This document shows, piece after piece, positions 1 to 13,073 of a stretch of DNA of 64,000 bases (the stretch's first letter is position 1; each line of letters starts with the position of its first letter). The notes under the pieces are model-generated. The model did not search any database, had not been told where the DNA came from, and saw nothing but the letters and a program-made list of their open reading frames with translations. The position numbers were made by a program, and so were the translations under genes. The stretch lies in the NCBI RefSeq assembly GCF_021134715.1, contig NC_060019.1, positions 7,750,001-7,814,000 on the forward strand, given 5' to 3'. This DNA is from Daphnia pulex. Lineage: Eukaryota; Arthropoda; Branchiopoda; Diplostraca; Daphniidae.

Positions 1-3000
1 CTTAGCGTGACGTCCTATACACATTTAGGTTGTGTGTGTGTGCTGGACTCTATGTAGTCCATTTGAGTAGGAAACGCGCCAATAAGGCGTAAAAGAGTGA
101 ACAATGGGGGGACCCAGAATACACACAGAAAACTCTTTTTTCGGTTTGGGGTTTTTTTCAAGTCGAACATTCCCGGCCGTTTGTTTTTGACAAATCGCTG
201 TAGCTGCTCTTGTTCAATGTTGGTAAAAACGTGTAGATGAGAGTTAGAAAACTGGAGGTTGTTGTGATGAATAAATGAGTGTGTGTGTGTGCCAGGGGCT
301 AGTCGATTTCATTGATTCATCATTTATCTGTGCTGTGCTGGGATAATTTCTACGAATCGTGGCGCTTCTCATGAAGGAGCTGAGAGACAGGAATGCCGTC
401 GTCGAAAAACGGTGGAATGAAAGAAGAAGAGAATAAAAAAGAGTAGAAAGAAGAAAGAAAGAAAGAATCCCCTGGAATGGAAAAAGAAGAAGAAGAAGAA
501 AGAAACAAGGTAATCTCACTTGATGCCAAACCCCTCCAGGGCAGCCCCTGTCAGAGTCCCCTCCACCAGCAATCAGCGACCATTTTCAAGGCGCCCCCAC
601 CAACATCTAAAATGGCCGCTGCTTGTTACACACTCTCGGGCCTCTTTACAAGGATGTTTCCACCCGACTTGGCGACTGTGTGTGTATGATGCCGTTGTCG
701 AGTTCTTTTTTTTTTTACTTCCTTCTTCTTCTTCTTCTTCTCCCCAACACACAAAAGTGCTGAGAGTTCTTCTTCTCCTGGACCCCATAGATGGGCAAGG
801 GTGCGAATCGTGGGGCCGCCCAAAAAAAGAAGAAACAACTGGGAAAATAACAAACATATACAGACTCAAGATTTTTATATTTTATTTTTTTCAAAAATGG
901 CGGCATATGTTTATTTATACGATGTTTAGACTGGCGACTTTTTTTATTTTTAAAAAGGTGTTGTTAATGTGAAAATCATAATTTTCTGTTTTCTTCTTCT
1001 TCTTCTTCCTTGTGCTGTGCCACTTTTTGGGTTGTTGTTAAGGCTCTTGGAATGGATGTCACCGCAAATGGCGCCGAGTCTGGAAATCATTTTACACAGT
1101 CGGAAGCCTCAAACAAACGCGCGGGGAAGGAAAAAAAGTATGTCGATTTGTTTGGAAATGTCGTCGTCTACACACACAACAGGATTCGGTGCATTTCTCG
1201 GGATTCGAACGCCCCTTGAATGAATATTTAATCGTAAGGTTTTCCTTTTTATTCGCGCAATTATTAACAAACAAGTGGAAGAAGAATTTTTCTCTTTTTT
1301 GGAAAGAAGAAGAAGAAGAGAAATGGCTTTTTGACACGAGGGATGTGGGGCGGCTTTGTATGCTAATTTCTCTCTCTCTCTCAGCGTTTCCTCTTTGTGG
1401 AGAGGAGAAATGGCCGCCCGAGAATAAAAATGGCGGAAAAAGGATCTCCCTCTATGACGTCGACGCTCTTTTGTTTCCCCCCTCCATGTTATTTTGTTTT
1501 TCGACACTTGTACAAAACATCAGCAGAAAAAGAAGAAGATATATACTTTCCCGACGGACGTTCTTTTTTTTTTTCCCAGCGCTCCCGACGTCGTCGTCTT
1601 TCCTTTGTCACGGCACCAGGGGGGGTGGTGGTCGTCGTGACCGCCGCTTTTTAAAAAAAGAAATATTTATTTAATTTTTCTTTTTAAAAAAACCAACTGC
1701 ATACACAAGTTTCTTTTTAAAAAAGAATTTTATTTTTTATTCTTTTTTGTGGTTTTTTAAAATAAACGACACTAGCGCCAGCAAATTGTCCGGTTTGGTT
1801 AAAAGTCAACAGGAAACGGAGAAATGATCGTCCAGATCTCTGACAAATATAAATAAAATATAATTTTTGAAAGAAAGACGAAGAAATGGGTGATAACGAT
1901 AGTATATATATACCGAGTGTGTGTAGTGTCGTGATTTTGTTGTCGAGTTGATCACATGCAATTTACGAGTGTACACGAGGCGCGGGGGGAATCTAAAAAA
2001 AAGAAAACGAAAAAATGTTTTTCTCTTTTTTCGTCCCTTTTTTGGGTGTGTGTGAAGGGCCTCCTCTCGGCTTATGGGAAAAACAAAACCCAAAACAATT
2101 TTGTTATTTTCTTTTTTTTTCTTTGCCTTTTTTTAAAAGAATTTCCCGTCAGTTGCGTGCCGATGTTGCACGATACAACCGAACGACGACTACCATTTCG
2201 GACACAAAGATCTTTTTTTCTCCTATTGTTTTTCTCTTTTTCTCTTTTATTACAAATCAAATAGTATCGGTCACAAAAAAATTCTTTTGTTTGGCGACGG
2301 GAAAAAATGTTTTTATTAAAAAAGAAGGGGGAAGGGAATCGTCATGGAGACCGCATGTGGCCGGCGGCCGTGAGTTGTGTGTGTCTTCCACTCTAAAAGT
2401 ATTACAAGACAAAGGCCAACCTCACCTACTCATTAGGCGCAAGAGTGGTAGGTGGTTTCCCCCCTCTTCTTCTTCTTGTTGGTAATTTGCTCCGACCGCA
2501 AGACTTGTTATTTCCCATCTGTGTATGTTATCCAACAAGATATTATTCCGGCAGCCATTTTCTTTCTTTTTTTTCACTTTTCCACCCGAAAAAATAAAAG
2601 GCGAAAGAAAAAACAAAATGGGGGAATGTGTGTACATCAAAAGAAGAAGAAGTGTATCCATTTTCGGTGGTGTGAAGGGAAGGAGAATCGCTTGTTTAGA
2701 CGTTGCCAGATGCCGTCGGTTGGTGCTGGTGTGCGGATCGATTTTTCTTTCATTCCACTCGTATTCGTCTAGAAGAAGAAGAAAGGGAAGAAGAAGGAAA
2801 AACATTTCCCAGTGGATTGATGCTCTGCCGTTGTTGATCTGATGATCTCGCTCCCCCTTCTCCCAGTCCTTGGGATTTATACATTTCTTCTCTCGATAAA
2901 ATCCCCATGAGAAAGTAAAAGAAGAAGAAGAAGAGTCTTTCTTTTTTCTCAACTGCTTTTCAACACTTAACACTTATTCGTGTTTGATTGTTGCCATGTT

Positions 3001-6000
3001 TTTGATGTGGCAGCCGAAAAAATGTCGGCCACGGTTTCTTGATATTATATTAACAAAAAAGATAGTTGCTTCTTTTTATTGTTGTTTCTTTATTTGCCAG
3101 GGTCGTCTGCTGCTCGGTTACCTCCCCGCACCCAACGACGGTTTTGTACTAAACAGCTGTCAATTGACGCCGACCTCCCCACCATCCAAACCACCACCCA
3201 CTCCTTAATAATCGATCATTAAAAGAGGGTCGATATAAGAAAAATGGTGGAATGAAGGAAACGGATGAAATCTGGGAGAATGACGGACACGTGACCACAC
3301 AAAGAGCAATCTTGTTTTTATTTCGAGATGAAGACCCCACGGGGCTTTCTCCCCTTGCCTTTTTTCTCTCTCTGTGACGTCACCACTTCTCTCTCATCCG
3401 ATACCCCACCATCATCATCAAACAGCGCAAATCAATGGACTTTAGTTATTTCCCCATAAGGGGGCGTGACATTCCTGCAGTTAAGTACGTGTGTGTGTGA
3501 AGAGTAAATCGATGGCTTCTTTTGTTTCTATTTTCAATTGGCGACGACGAAAATAATGGGGGGGAAATTCTACACTGTAAAAATGCGAAATGGGAGAGTC
3601 TCTCCTTTCTGGCCCATCTGGCAACGTTCCACCCGAAATGATCAAAATGCACACACAACTCTGATCACACACACACAACTTTTTTCTGCATTAATTGTGA
3701 ACTGGGAAGAAGAAGAAAAAATAAAGAAGAAGAAGAAGAAGAAGAGTTTCCACCGATATAACCCACGGGGGTGTTTTATCTTCTCCCACAGAAAGCGAAT
3801 GGAAAGAGAAGAAGAAGGAGAGAAAGAAAGAATAAAGAAAAAAGGAGAAGCTGAAATCAACGGCCATTTTAGCGACGACGGCGTGGCTGCCAGTCGGGTA
3901 AACGCCCTCTGACGAATTCGTCGTTAATCAACGGATTTCAATCGCCCAAAAACTGCCAATGCATCGCCAATGATTGGCAAACTGATCCACTCGTCTTGTC
4001 CGTCCATTTCCGGACGATCCTTTCCATTTCACGATGATTGCCGGCCATCTTTGAGTCTCCTTTGTTCGATGGACGAGTCGCCTCCAACGATGGCCGTTGC
4101 TTGCGCCACGTTATTTTATCCCCCCTTCCCTTTTCTCCTACAGCTTTTCGCCTCCCAATTTTGTAGGAAGGCGGAATTTGGAAAATAAAAATTCCTCTCT
4201 CCAAAATTAAACACGTTTTTTCGCCATTTTTCTATCATTTCCCCTGTAGAAAAAGTTGCAATTCAACTCGGCTTCAAAAATATGCGAATCAAGACGGTAA
4301 AAGAAAACGATCGGCGCGGTTTTGTGTGTGTCGACGCTGCCGCCACCACACGGTCGGAGAGAGTATCATTTCCGCATTCCACTTTCCACTGTTTAGCATC
4401 AACTCTCTCTCAGAGGAGGGGGGCTAAAGGTTTTTTTGCGCTCTCTCACAACAGCAGTCGGCCCGAAAGCCGTTGAGACGAGCGGTCGCTCCTGTACAGC
4501 GCTCTTCTTTTATTTTTTTTTTACACACAAAACATTTTAATATAATCCGAGAAAAAGAAAAACTTTTTTTCTTTTATTTAAAAAAAAAAAAAAAACTGTT
4601 TTTTAGTGTCTGCTGTGTCTGTGTGTGTTGTGTTGTGTGCATTGTGACAGGATGACCGTTGGATTACCGCACGAGGAATAAATCAGAAAAATCATCTGAA
4701 AGAAAAAAAAAGCATCCAAGTAAATATGAGCGAGAGAGGTTCTTTTATTTTTTCTTCTTTTGTCTGGTCAAGTGACTATGCGGCGACGCAGAAACAAATA
4801 TAGACTCGGTGTAGAAGAAGAAAATGGTGGTGGTGTTCATTTGGCGTCGGATGGCGTCGTCCGTTACGTGTTGATTACCGTTGCGACGACAATCAATTAG
4901 TCTGACGCGCTTTTCTCACAAGTTTCATCACCACTTCCTTATGCGACTCGCTTCATCCACTTCCTTTTTTGGCATCTTCTTTTGGACAAGGAGAGAGAAA
5001 ATTGTCTTTTTTAGTTTTCGACGGCCCATTTTCTTTAATTAGATTCAGCCTGGGTTTGTTTTTTTTTGTGTTGCAATCATTGTTTTTGTTTTTTAATGAA
5101 TGGACGCGCGTGATCGATCACCTGTAATTAGCGAGCCCTCCTTTTGTCTGTAACACTTTTTTTTCTTTGATTATTTGCATTGACACTTTGTTTTTTGTTT
5201 CTCCGGCGGAGTATTTGATCCGCACCGGAACTCTTTTGTTGTTGAAGCTTCTTTTATACTGTACACACATCACATTCCCGGTAGTAGTAGTAGGCTATTA
5301 TTGATTCAAAGTTGCTGCATGCAACTCTTTTCATCTTTTTTCCCAAACTGCCGAGATGAAAGTGAACGAAAGATGCCCCTACACTCGAAAGTCGATTGTT
5401 TTGTTAGTCAATTGAAAAAGATAATGACGTGAGTTTTTCCCCCTGCTCCCAACCAGAGTAGTGGTCGTCACAGACAGGGGAAAAAAAGTGTCTTTGTACC
5501 GGGGGTCTATAATGAGATTAGCCACTGGATTGAGCCCGCACGCGTGTGTGTGTGTGTGCTAAGACCCATCGTTCATAATTAAACGTCAGAGAGAGAGTAA
5601 AAAGGAGGAAGTGGGCAAAAAGGAGATTTTCCACGAGGAACGGATGTTGAACATGAAATGTGAGGGACACGCCCCCTTTTTAACACTGCCGCCAGATGGT
5701 GTGTTTGTATCCTCTGAGGGCCTTTATCAGACACGACCCTCGAGCGTATTGATTTCATCTCCCCTACTCTCCCATCTTCCGTTGTTGATCGTTTCCCCGT
5801 GATACCAATCACGATCGGTGATTTGGAGCGTGATTGAGCTTTTCATAATATCCATCTGCCAAAATATATATATAAAGCCCCGGGAAAATTTTTGGCGGTA
5901 TTGTCCGACCCATTAAATCACTTGAATAAATAAAAGAATCCGACCGTCTCTATTATTAGACACTGAAAAATATTTTCATTGTCGACAATCAGATAGTCCA

Positions 6001-6240
6001 GGACAAGTTTTTTTCTTTCAAAAAAAGGGGACAGAGTCGTTAGTCTGGTCGACGTGACTAGAGGCCACAAAAAAGAAACACACATTTTTGAACAGGGGGG
6101 AATAGACAACCGACATTTTGTCTCGAGTTGGAAAGTCGCCATCGATTGTGTGTCTCTTTTTATTTTCTCCGCTCAATCATCTGGCAGCAAACAAATGGCA
6201 ACATTTCATTCATTCAATTCATCCATTTTTTAATTTACAG
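1..6240. other. Non-coding upstream region / first intron of scribbler
   Basis: I found no ORF here with recognisable protein sequence or consistent splice phase. The open frames are low-complexity translations of CT-, GA- and T-rich DNA. The stretch ends in a good splice acceptor (TTTACAG at 6234-6240), so at least its right part is an intron of scribbler, and one or more non-coding first exons probably lie inside. Visible content: GAA/CTT triplet tracts (about 486-502, 721-743, 2766-2800, 2922-2934, 3705-3752), GT/CA runs (5542-5558), repeated AAAATGGC/GCCATTTT motifs, a palindromic CRE (3375-3382) and a CTCF-like site (5689-5702). No transcription start could be fixed. Confidence 0.6.
3375..3382. 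promoter_or_regulatory. Palindromic CRE/ATF-type site TGACGTCA
   Basis: An exact TGACGTCA palindrome in the scribbler upstream region. It is the classical binding site of CREB/ATF bZIP factors. Function is inferred from the motif only. Confidence 0.3.
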
Positions 6241-6458
6241 GTAATCGTCTGCTAGTCGCGCCAAATTCAAATCATCGCCGAATTGAAAGAAGAAGATTAT
6301 TCATTCAAATAAATAGCCAAGTGATTGCGTGAGTGTTGGTGTAGTAGTGGTGACATTGTTTTGCCCTCCGTCCCGATGGTTGGTGCGCCGGCCGCCGCCT
6401 GTGAGGCTCGCGCGCCCACAACCGACGCCGCCCGCAGCAGCGCCGCGTTGCCGGACCA

Positions 6459-9400
6459 ATGAAAGAGTCGGGCCCGCTGGCTGCTGCAGGACTGGAGGAG
6501 GCGCGGCCCGATTCTCTGGGTTGTGCACTTGCGCCCAGCGCCGCCGTTGCTTCGATTAACAACAACAACAATAATAATAATAATATTATCATCAGCAATA
6601 ACAACAACAACAACGTCGTGTCTCCAGTGTCGGTCCCCAATCCGGCAGCAGTAGGCCCAGCCACCAGCGCCGCTGGCCAGCCAACGACGACGACCGGTGG
6701 AAGGTCGGGCGACCCGACGAATTTCGAGTACGAAGACTCCGAATGGGATGTTGGCATTGGCAATTTAATTATCGATTTAGACGCCGACATTGAAAAGAAT
6801 AATTCAGGAATTACCTCAGCTACAACTACACCGACCCAGAAAGGGAATCAACAGGGTTCCGGCGCCGGAATGCCCAGCGGAACCAGTCCAAATAGTGGAG
6901 CTACCGGCTCATCGCCCTTAAACACAAACAACGGCAGTGCTGCGGCTGTGACGGCAACTACGACAACAAACTCTACTACGGCCGGAGCCACAACAACAAC
7001 AGTCAAAAGTGGTGGTGGTGGGGGCAGTAACGGGTCGGCGGGTGGGAAGATGGCAGCGGCCGTCCACTCGGCCACAGTTGAACCCGGTTTGAAAATGAAG
7101 ATTAAACGGACAAAACCTGGGCCAGGCACCAGGTCCTCGGAGACCAAACACGAAATCGTCAAGACCTCGGAGGGTAATGCAGCAGCAGCAGCAACAACAA
7201 CAACTGGATCAGTGCAACAACCTACAACTGGGCCGGCAGTTTCTTCGTCTGCAGCAGCAATCGGTTCGCCGACGGCCGTCACAGCTGTGACGGCCACTGT
7301 GGCAGCAGCAGCAGCAGCCGTCCGCCAGCCTCAACTGGCCGGAGCCAACAACAACAACAATAATAACAACAACAACAACAACAAGCGTGGACCGTCGGCC
7401 AACCACAAAAGAGACAAGTCCAGGGAGAAAGTTGCCAATCCAGGGGGAGCTGTCAAAATGCAAACAACAACTGGATCATCCGTGGGGACGTCGACGACGA
7501 CGACAGCAGCGGCCGTCACGGCAACCGCATCCGTGACGGGAATGATGACGACATCGTCGGGAGTCACGGTGACTCCGGTAACCGTCTCCGGGGGCGGATC
7601 GCCGGCCTCTTTACGCGCCGGAATGGTCGTCCCATCTTGCACGACAAGCAGTTTGACAGTGACTCCGGTTGTCGTCGGGGGAGGAATGTTGCCCAGCAGC
7701 CGGACTCCTCCACTCTCCTCCTCCACTGTTGTCCTTCCGGCCGGAATGGTCAACGGAGGAGGACCCACCAACGGGTCCAGTCCCACCTATCCCGGCTGCA
7801 ACAGCACGGCATCTCCCGTGACAGTCACGCCAGTCGGTGTCACCTCTCTTCTCAACAACCTGGGCGGCCCAGGCCGTCCAGACGCTCTCATTGTTGGCAC
7901 AAATAAAACCTCCTCGTCGTCCGGCTTGATGACGTCGACTTCTTCTTGCACAGAGCCGCCGAGTCCCCCAGCCAAGAAATGGCGCACATCTGGCCATCTG
8001 GCGTCGGATAAAGTAAGTTCTTGTTTAATTCCTTAGACTTTTATTTTATTTGCCTTGACACTATATAATTATACGACTGGTACTATCATTATTATGACTT
8101 TCTTGTTTGAAGAAGAAGCCCCAAAAAAAAAAAAAAGAAATAATAAAAACGAAAAAGGCAATGATTTTTATTAGCAACAAAGATGAAAGTAATAATCTCT
8201 ATTTAGAAGTTGTCTCCCAAGACTTGGCAACTGTTTGGGGAAGAAAAAGAAAACGCTCGTTGCTGCTAGACACACACACAAACTTTTCCCCGAAAAGTAA
8301 TGTGCTCTCTCGCGTGTGTGTGTGTTTGGAATTTTGGATTCGGTTCTGCTGCTGCTGCTCGAAGGAATATCAGCAATGCAATTAGTTGAGAGAAACTTTT
8401 CTTCAGCCCAAGTTGCTGCTGCTGCAGTTTGCCCTTGGGGAAATTTGAGTTTCGGCTACCCAAACTATTATTTTTCGAGAATTTCCCATTTTCTGTGCCT
8501 TTCATCATTGGATTCTGATTCGTCTTTTTTTTTTAAAGAAACAAGATTTTATATTTTTCTTAGTCGTCAAAAGTTTTTGTTTGCTCTGCTAATCTTTTTT
8601 GAGAAATGGGTCTGGCAATTATTATTTTTGACCTGGTGGTTGCAGAAACCTATAATAACCCCTCGACAGCTCTGGGGGGCGTCTCGGGGGACCAATCACA
8701 GTTAAGTGAGGGGGGAGGGTTAGAAAAATTGGGGAAAAGGTTAGGTCAAAGATGGCAGAGTAAATTGCAGACGAACTTTTCCACACACACAAGTCTCAGC
8801 ATGATTTACTCGATGGTCGTCGCGTGTGTGTCTGCAGTGCCGGTTAAAGTGTGTGAATCTTAAAACAACAATGACCAACAACAAGTTTTCTTAAGTTCTT
8901 GTGGAAAATTTAATTTTTCTCCCCTGTGAATTTTGTCTCCACAACGTGGCGTTCCATTTAGTTACAAGTACATGTAATCCGTTTAGTGGGGACTCGGGAT
9001 GCAAAGTTTGGTGATTATTCATTAAGAGTTTGCGTGTGTAATTGACGTCATCGCCATTTTGGAAAGACGAACGTGGGTTGAATGAATCGACGAGCAAAGT
9101 CGTCGTGATGGCCCAACAAATGTTGACGGTGATGGCCGAAGCTGCTGCCCAGCAGCAGCAGCACGGCACTTCTCCCACCAGTCAACCACAACAACATGCC
9201 ACGCCACGAGTCAAAGTCAAAGGCCGTCGAAGGGTCAAGAGTCGGACGTCGTACTCGCTTTCTCTTAAATTGAAAGCCGTCGAAGAAGCTGAACGATCGG
9301 GACTGAGAGCCGCTGCTCTTAATTTAGACATAGACGAACGAGTTTTACGACAATGGCTCACGAAAGCCGAAGAATTGCGTCAGGCTGGTCTTACCAATGC

Positions 9401-12400
9401 CGGATCGACCCGCCGGCTCAGATCTCGTTCGGCCTCCAAAATCGCCTCCGGTGTCTCATCTTCTCCCGAACACGAGGTTCATTCTACCGTGTCCCCAGCT
9501 GCTATATACTTTATCTCTTGTAATGTTGTTTATTATTCAATCTAACAAAAAGTGTGTTTTTATTATATATTTTGACAGGTTGCGGATCCAAGTCCTCCGC
9601 CGCCAGCACTGTCGACAGCCAGCAGCGTGACGGGTGGAAATCGGAGCGTGACTCTATTGGCTGTGACACCACCCAGTGCCGGATTGCTGGTCAACGGTGT
9701 GGGGGGCCATAGTAATCCATCGATGATGTCGGTCACATCTTCTTCTAGTCCCAGTGCCGATGGCTCTCCGTGCTCCTCATCCCATTCGACATCCTGCTCA
9801 TCGTCGCTGGTCGTCTCCAGAGCGGATGCTTGTGTGGGCACGTGCAGTGCCTCCACCATGACGGAACCAGAGTGCCTAGGACCCTGTGAACCGGGCACCG
9901 CCGTCACCTTAGAAGGAATCGTTTGGCATGAAACAGAAGGAGGTTCGTTTAGTTTGTTTTTCTTAAATAATAATACATTCCGTTCACGTCATTCAACACA
10001 TCTTATTCTTCTCCACACACAGGTGTTTTAGTCGTCAATGTCACATGGCGAGGTAAAACATATGTTGGCACATTGATGGATTGTACCAAAAATGACTGGG
10101 CACCGCCAAGGTATATCAATTTCATTCACCATCTCATTGGCCACATTCCAAAACAATTTTGTTTTATATTTTTTAGATTCTGCGATTCCCCGACGAGTGA
10201 TGCCGAGTCCCGTGCACCAAAAGGCCGTGCCAAAAGAGGCCGCGGAGCGACCAGCACGCCAGTGCCGACCGGCGGGGCCGGTGGTGTCGGAGTAGCCGGA
10301 TTAGCCGATGCCTCGTTGAGTCCCATGCACAGCAAATTGCGGAATGGAGCTAAAGGGCGACGTGGAGTGGGCGGTGGCAATGGCGGAGGTGGACTGCCGG
10401 CCCCACCCAGTCCAGCCAAAGAAGTTTTGACTTCGGGTGGCAAGCGAAAAGGCAGCAGCGGCGGCAGTGGACCTAGTGGTGGTGCTAGTGGCGGAGTCAA
10501 AAACCTGGACGAGGCGGCCAACGGCAGTGCCAACAAACGGAGTCGTTCCAGTTCGAGAGGAGCCGGGTCTTCCAGCCCGTCCATGGATCCACCGCCTGTC
10601 GTGTCGACGGCAGCGTCTCCAATGTTAATCGAGTGCCCGGAGCCCAACTGTTCCAAGAAATATCGACACATCAACGGCCTCAAATATCACCAGTCACACG
10701 CTCACGGAGGTATCAGCACGGTCAACGCCAACGGTGGAGTGGCCGCTGTGGCGGCGGAAGCGAATTTCGACGAAGATTCCAATCAGGACGTGACGATGGT
10801 GACACCTACCAAGAGTGGCAAAGAAGTGCCAACGACGACGCCTCAACCGGCTGCTGAAGAGGCCATGGAAGTGGCTCCTTTCACCGGCAAAGTGCCGATG
10901 CCTCCGCCACCAGAGTCGACGACGACGACGACTACTTCTAGTGGCACGTCGTCGACGAGTGCCTCCTCATTGAATCCCGTTTCAGTTGGTGTCACGACTG
11001 CAACGGATTCTGCCGCTTCGCCACAGAAACCCCCAAAGCCCAGCAGCCCACGGCTTCCGGCACCTAGTCCCATCCAACTTCTTTCGACGTCATCTTCGTC
11101 ATCCTCCTCCCCGTCTGTGATACCGACCGACGCTACTCCTTCGCCCGTCACTAATGGATCCAGCAAACCGGCCGTCGAGCATCTCTTCACTCCCATCGTC
11201 ACTCAGCCAATCAACACGACGTCCACCACCACCAACACCACCACACCTTCTTCGACTGCCTGGACTACTCTGACGCCCAATCCGCGTAGTCCGGCCATGG
11301 CCGTCACTGCTACTACTCCCAAAGTGACTGGCTCTGACGCCGAATCGGTCGAGCGGAAGGAAAGGTCAAAGCACAAGAAGAAGAACAAGGACAAGGATCG
11401 TGAACGCAACGAAAGGAGGGATCACGCCGCCAAGAAATCTCCTGGAGCGCCGACAGTGACGGCCAACGGATCGCTCTACCACAATATGACGTCAGCCGTC
11501 GCCAATCCGTCCAGTCCGGCCTCTACGGGCACCATCGGAGCCGATCCTTCTGGCGTTAACTCATTAACTTCCGGCATTGGCGCCACCAATGGCCCCATAC
11601 TCGCCACCGATTCCAACCGCGAAGATGTACAAAGTCCAGCTTATTCGGACATCTCGGACGCCAACGATCAGTCACCTTCCTTACTTGACGCCGAGCTGTT
11701 GGAGAGCAAGAAAGTGGCGGAAAAATTAGCGGCCGAAGCGGCTGCTTGTCTTCCACCAGTGGCCGGCCCTGGAGCTGGACCCAGTGTTCATCCGGCTTTG
11801 GGTTCTTTCAGCATGTACCCGTTTTATGGTCAACCCGCGTTCATGCCACCAACGGCAGCCGACCAGCAGGCCGGTAAAATGCTGATGAAGCCCGAAGAGA
11901 GAAGAGAAGATCCAGCTGTCAAACCTATTCCGGCTCAAGCCGCCGGAATTCCGCCACTACCACCACCACCACCTACATTGCCGGCTAGCAGTGGTCATCC
12001 TGGTCCAGGTGCTTTGTATCAACCGCCCTACGGATTCATTCCACCTTATCCGGCGTATCCAATGGATCCAGTGATGATTGATCCAACCGCTTCCGCCGCC
12101 AGATCGACCAGCAAGACACCGGATCAAGGAGGATTGGGTATCCCTCCAGCTCATTCGCCGAGAAGGATCGACTCGAGTCCGGGTCGTAAGGACGAAAAGA
12201 AACCTCCTATCGGCACGTCCGTCACACCCGTGGCGCCCATCAAGAGCGATCCGGCTTCTCTGCCACCATCCATGGCCATTAGCATGACAAAGGATCCCAT
12301 CAAGGAAGAAATGAAGAAAATGGCAACTCCATCCATAGAAAAGATTCTTCCTCCTTCATCTCTACCACTTCCCGGTCCTATCAGCGTTCCGACTGGCCCT

Positions 12401-12709
12401 AGTCCGTTGGGTCCTCCCGGCATGCCCGGATCCGGTCCACCTGGATCTGGTCCACCGGGCCAAGGAGCTTTCGACACGGCCATGTTGTACCAACGGCAAC
12501 ATCAAGAGGATCTGCGTCGCTTCTACAACGTTTACGGTGGTGACGATCCGATGCTCGGTCCAGGCCCTGGCCATCCAGCAGGCATGGGCATGTTTCCGCC
12601 TCCGATGAATTCACCAGGTTCTGGTCCTCCTGGACCAGGTTGGATGGTCAATGGTCCCAAGAGTTCACCACTAGATCCTCAACAGCCTCCGTCTCAACAG
12701 CAGATGATG

Positions 12710-12747
<38 letters not shown>

Positions 12748-12982
12748 ACAACATAACCAACAGCAGCAGCAGTTGCAGCAGATTCAACAGCATATACACC
12801 AGCAGCAACAAATCCAACAGCAACAGCACCAACAGCAATTTCAGCAACAATTGCAACATCAGCTACAACTCCAGCAGCAGCATCAGCAACAACAACATCA
12901 ACAGCAGCAGCAACAGCAACAGATGCAGCAACACATGCAAAACCAGGCGCTCCATCAGCACCTTCAGCAGCAACATCAACAA

Positions 12983-13020
<38 letters not shown>

Positions 13021-13024
13021 ACAG

Positions 13025-13073
<49 letters not shown>

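Noticed and set aside
1195-1220. GGGATTCGAAC, resembling a tRNA T-loop on the minus strand
   Set aside because: No matching T-stem, anticodon arm or acceptor stem could be folded around it.
6848-7297. 149-codon minus-strand ORF within scribbler exon
   Set aside because: Val/Ala-rich shadow of the Ala/Thr-rich sense frame; no independent signals.
10126-10683. 185-codon minus-strand ORF
   Set aside because: Antisense of the Gly/Ser/Pro-rich scribbler exon and crosses a real intron.
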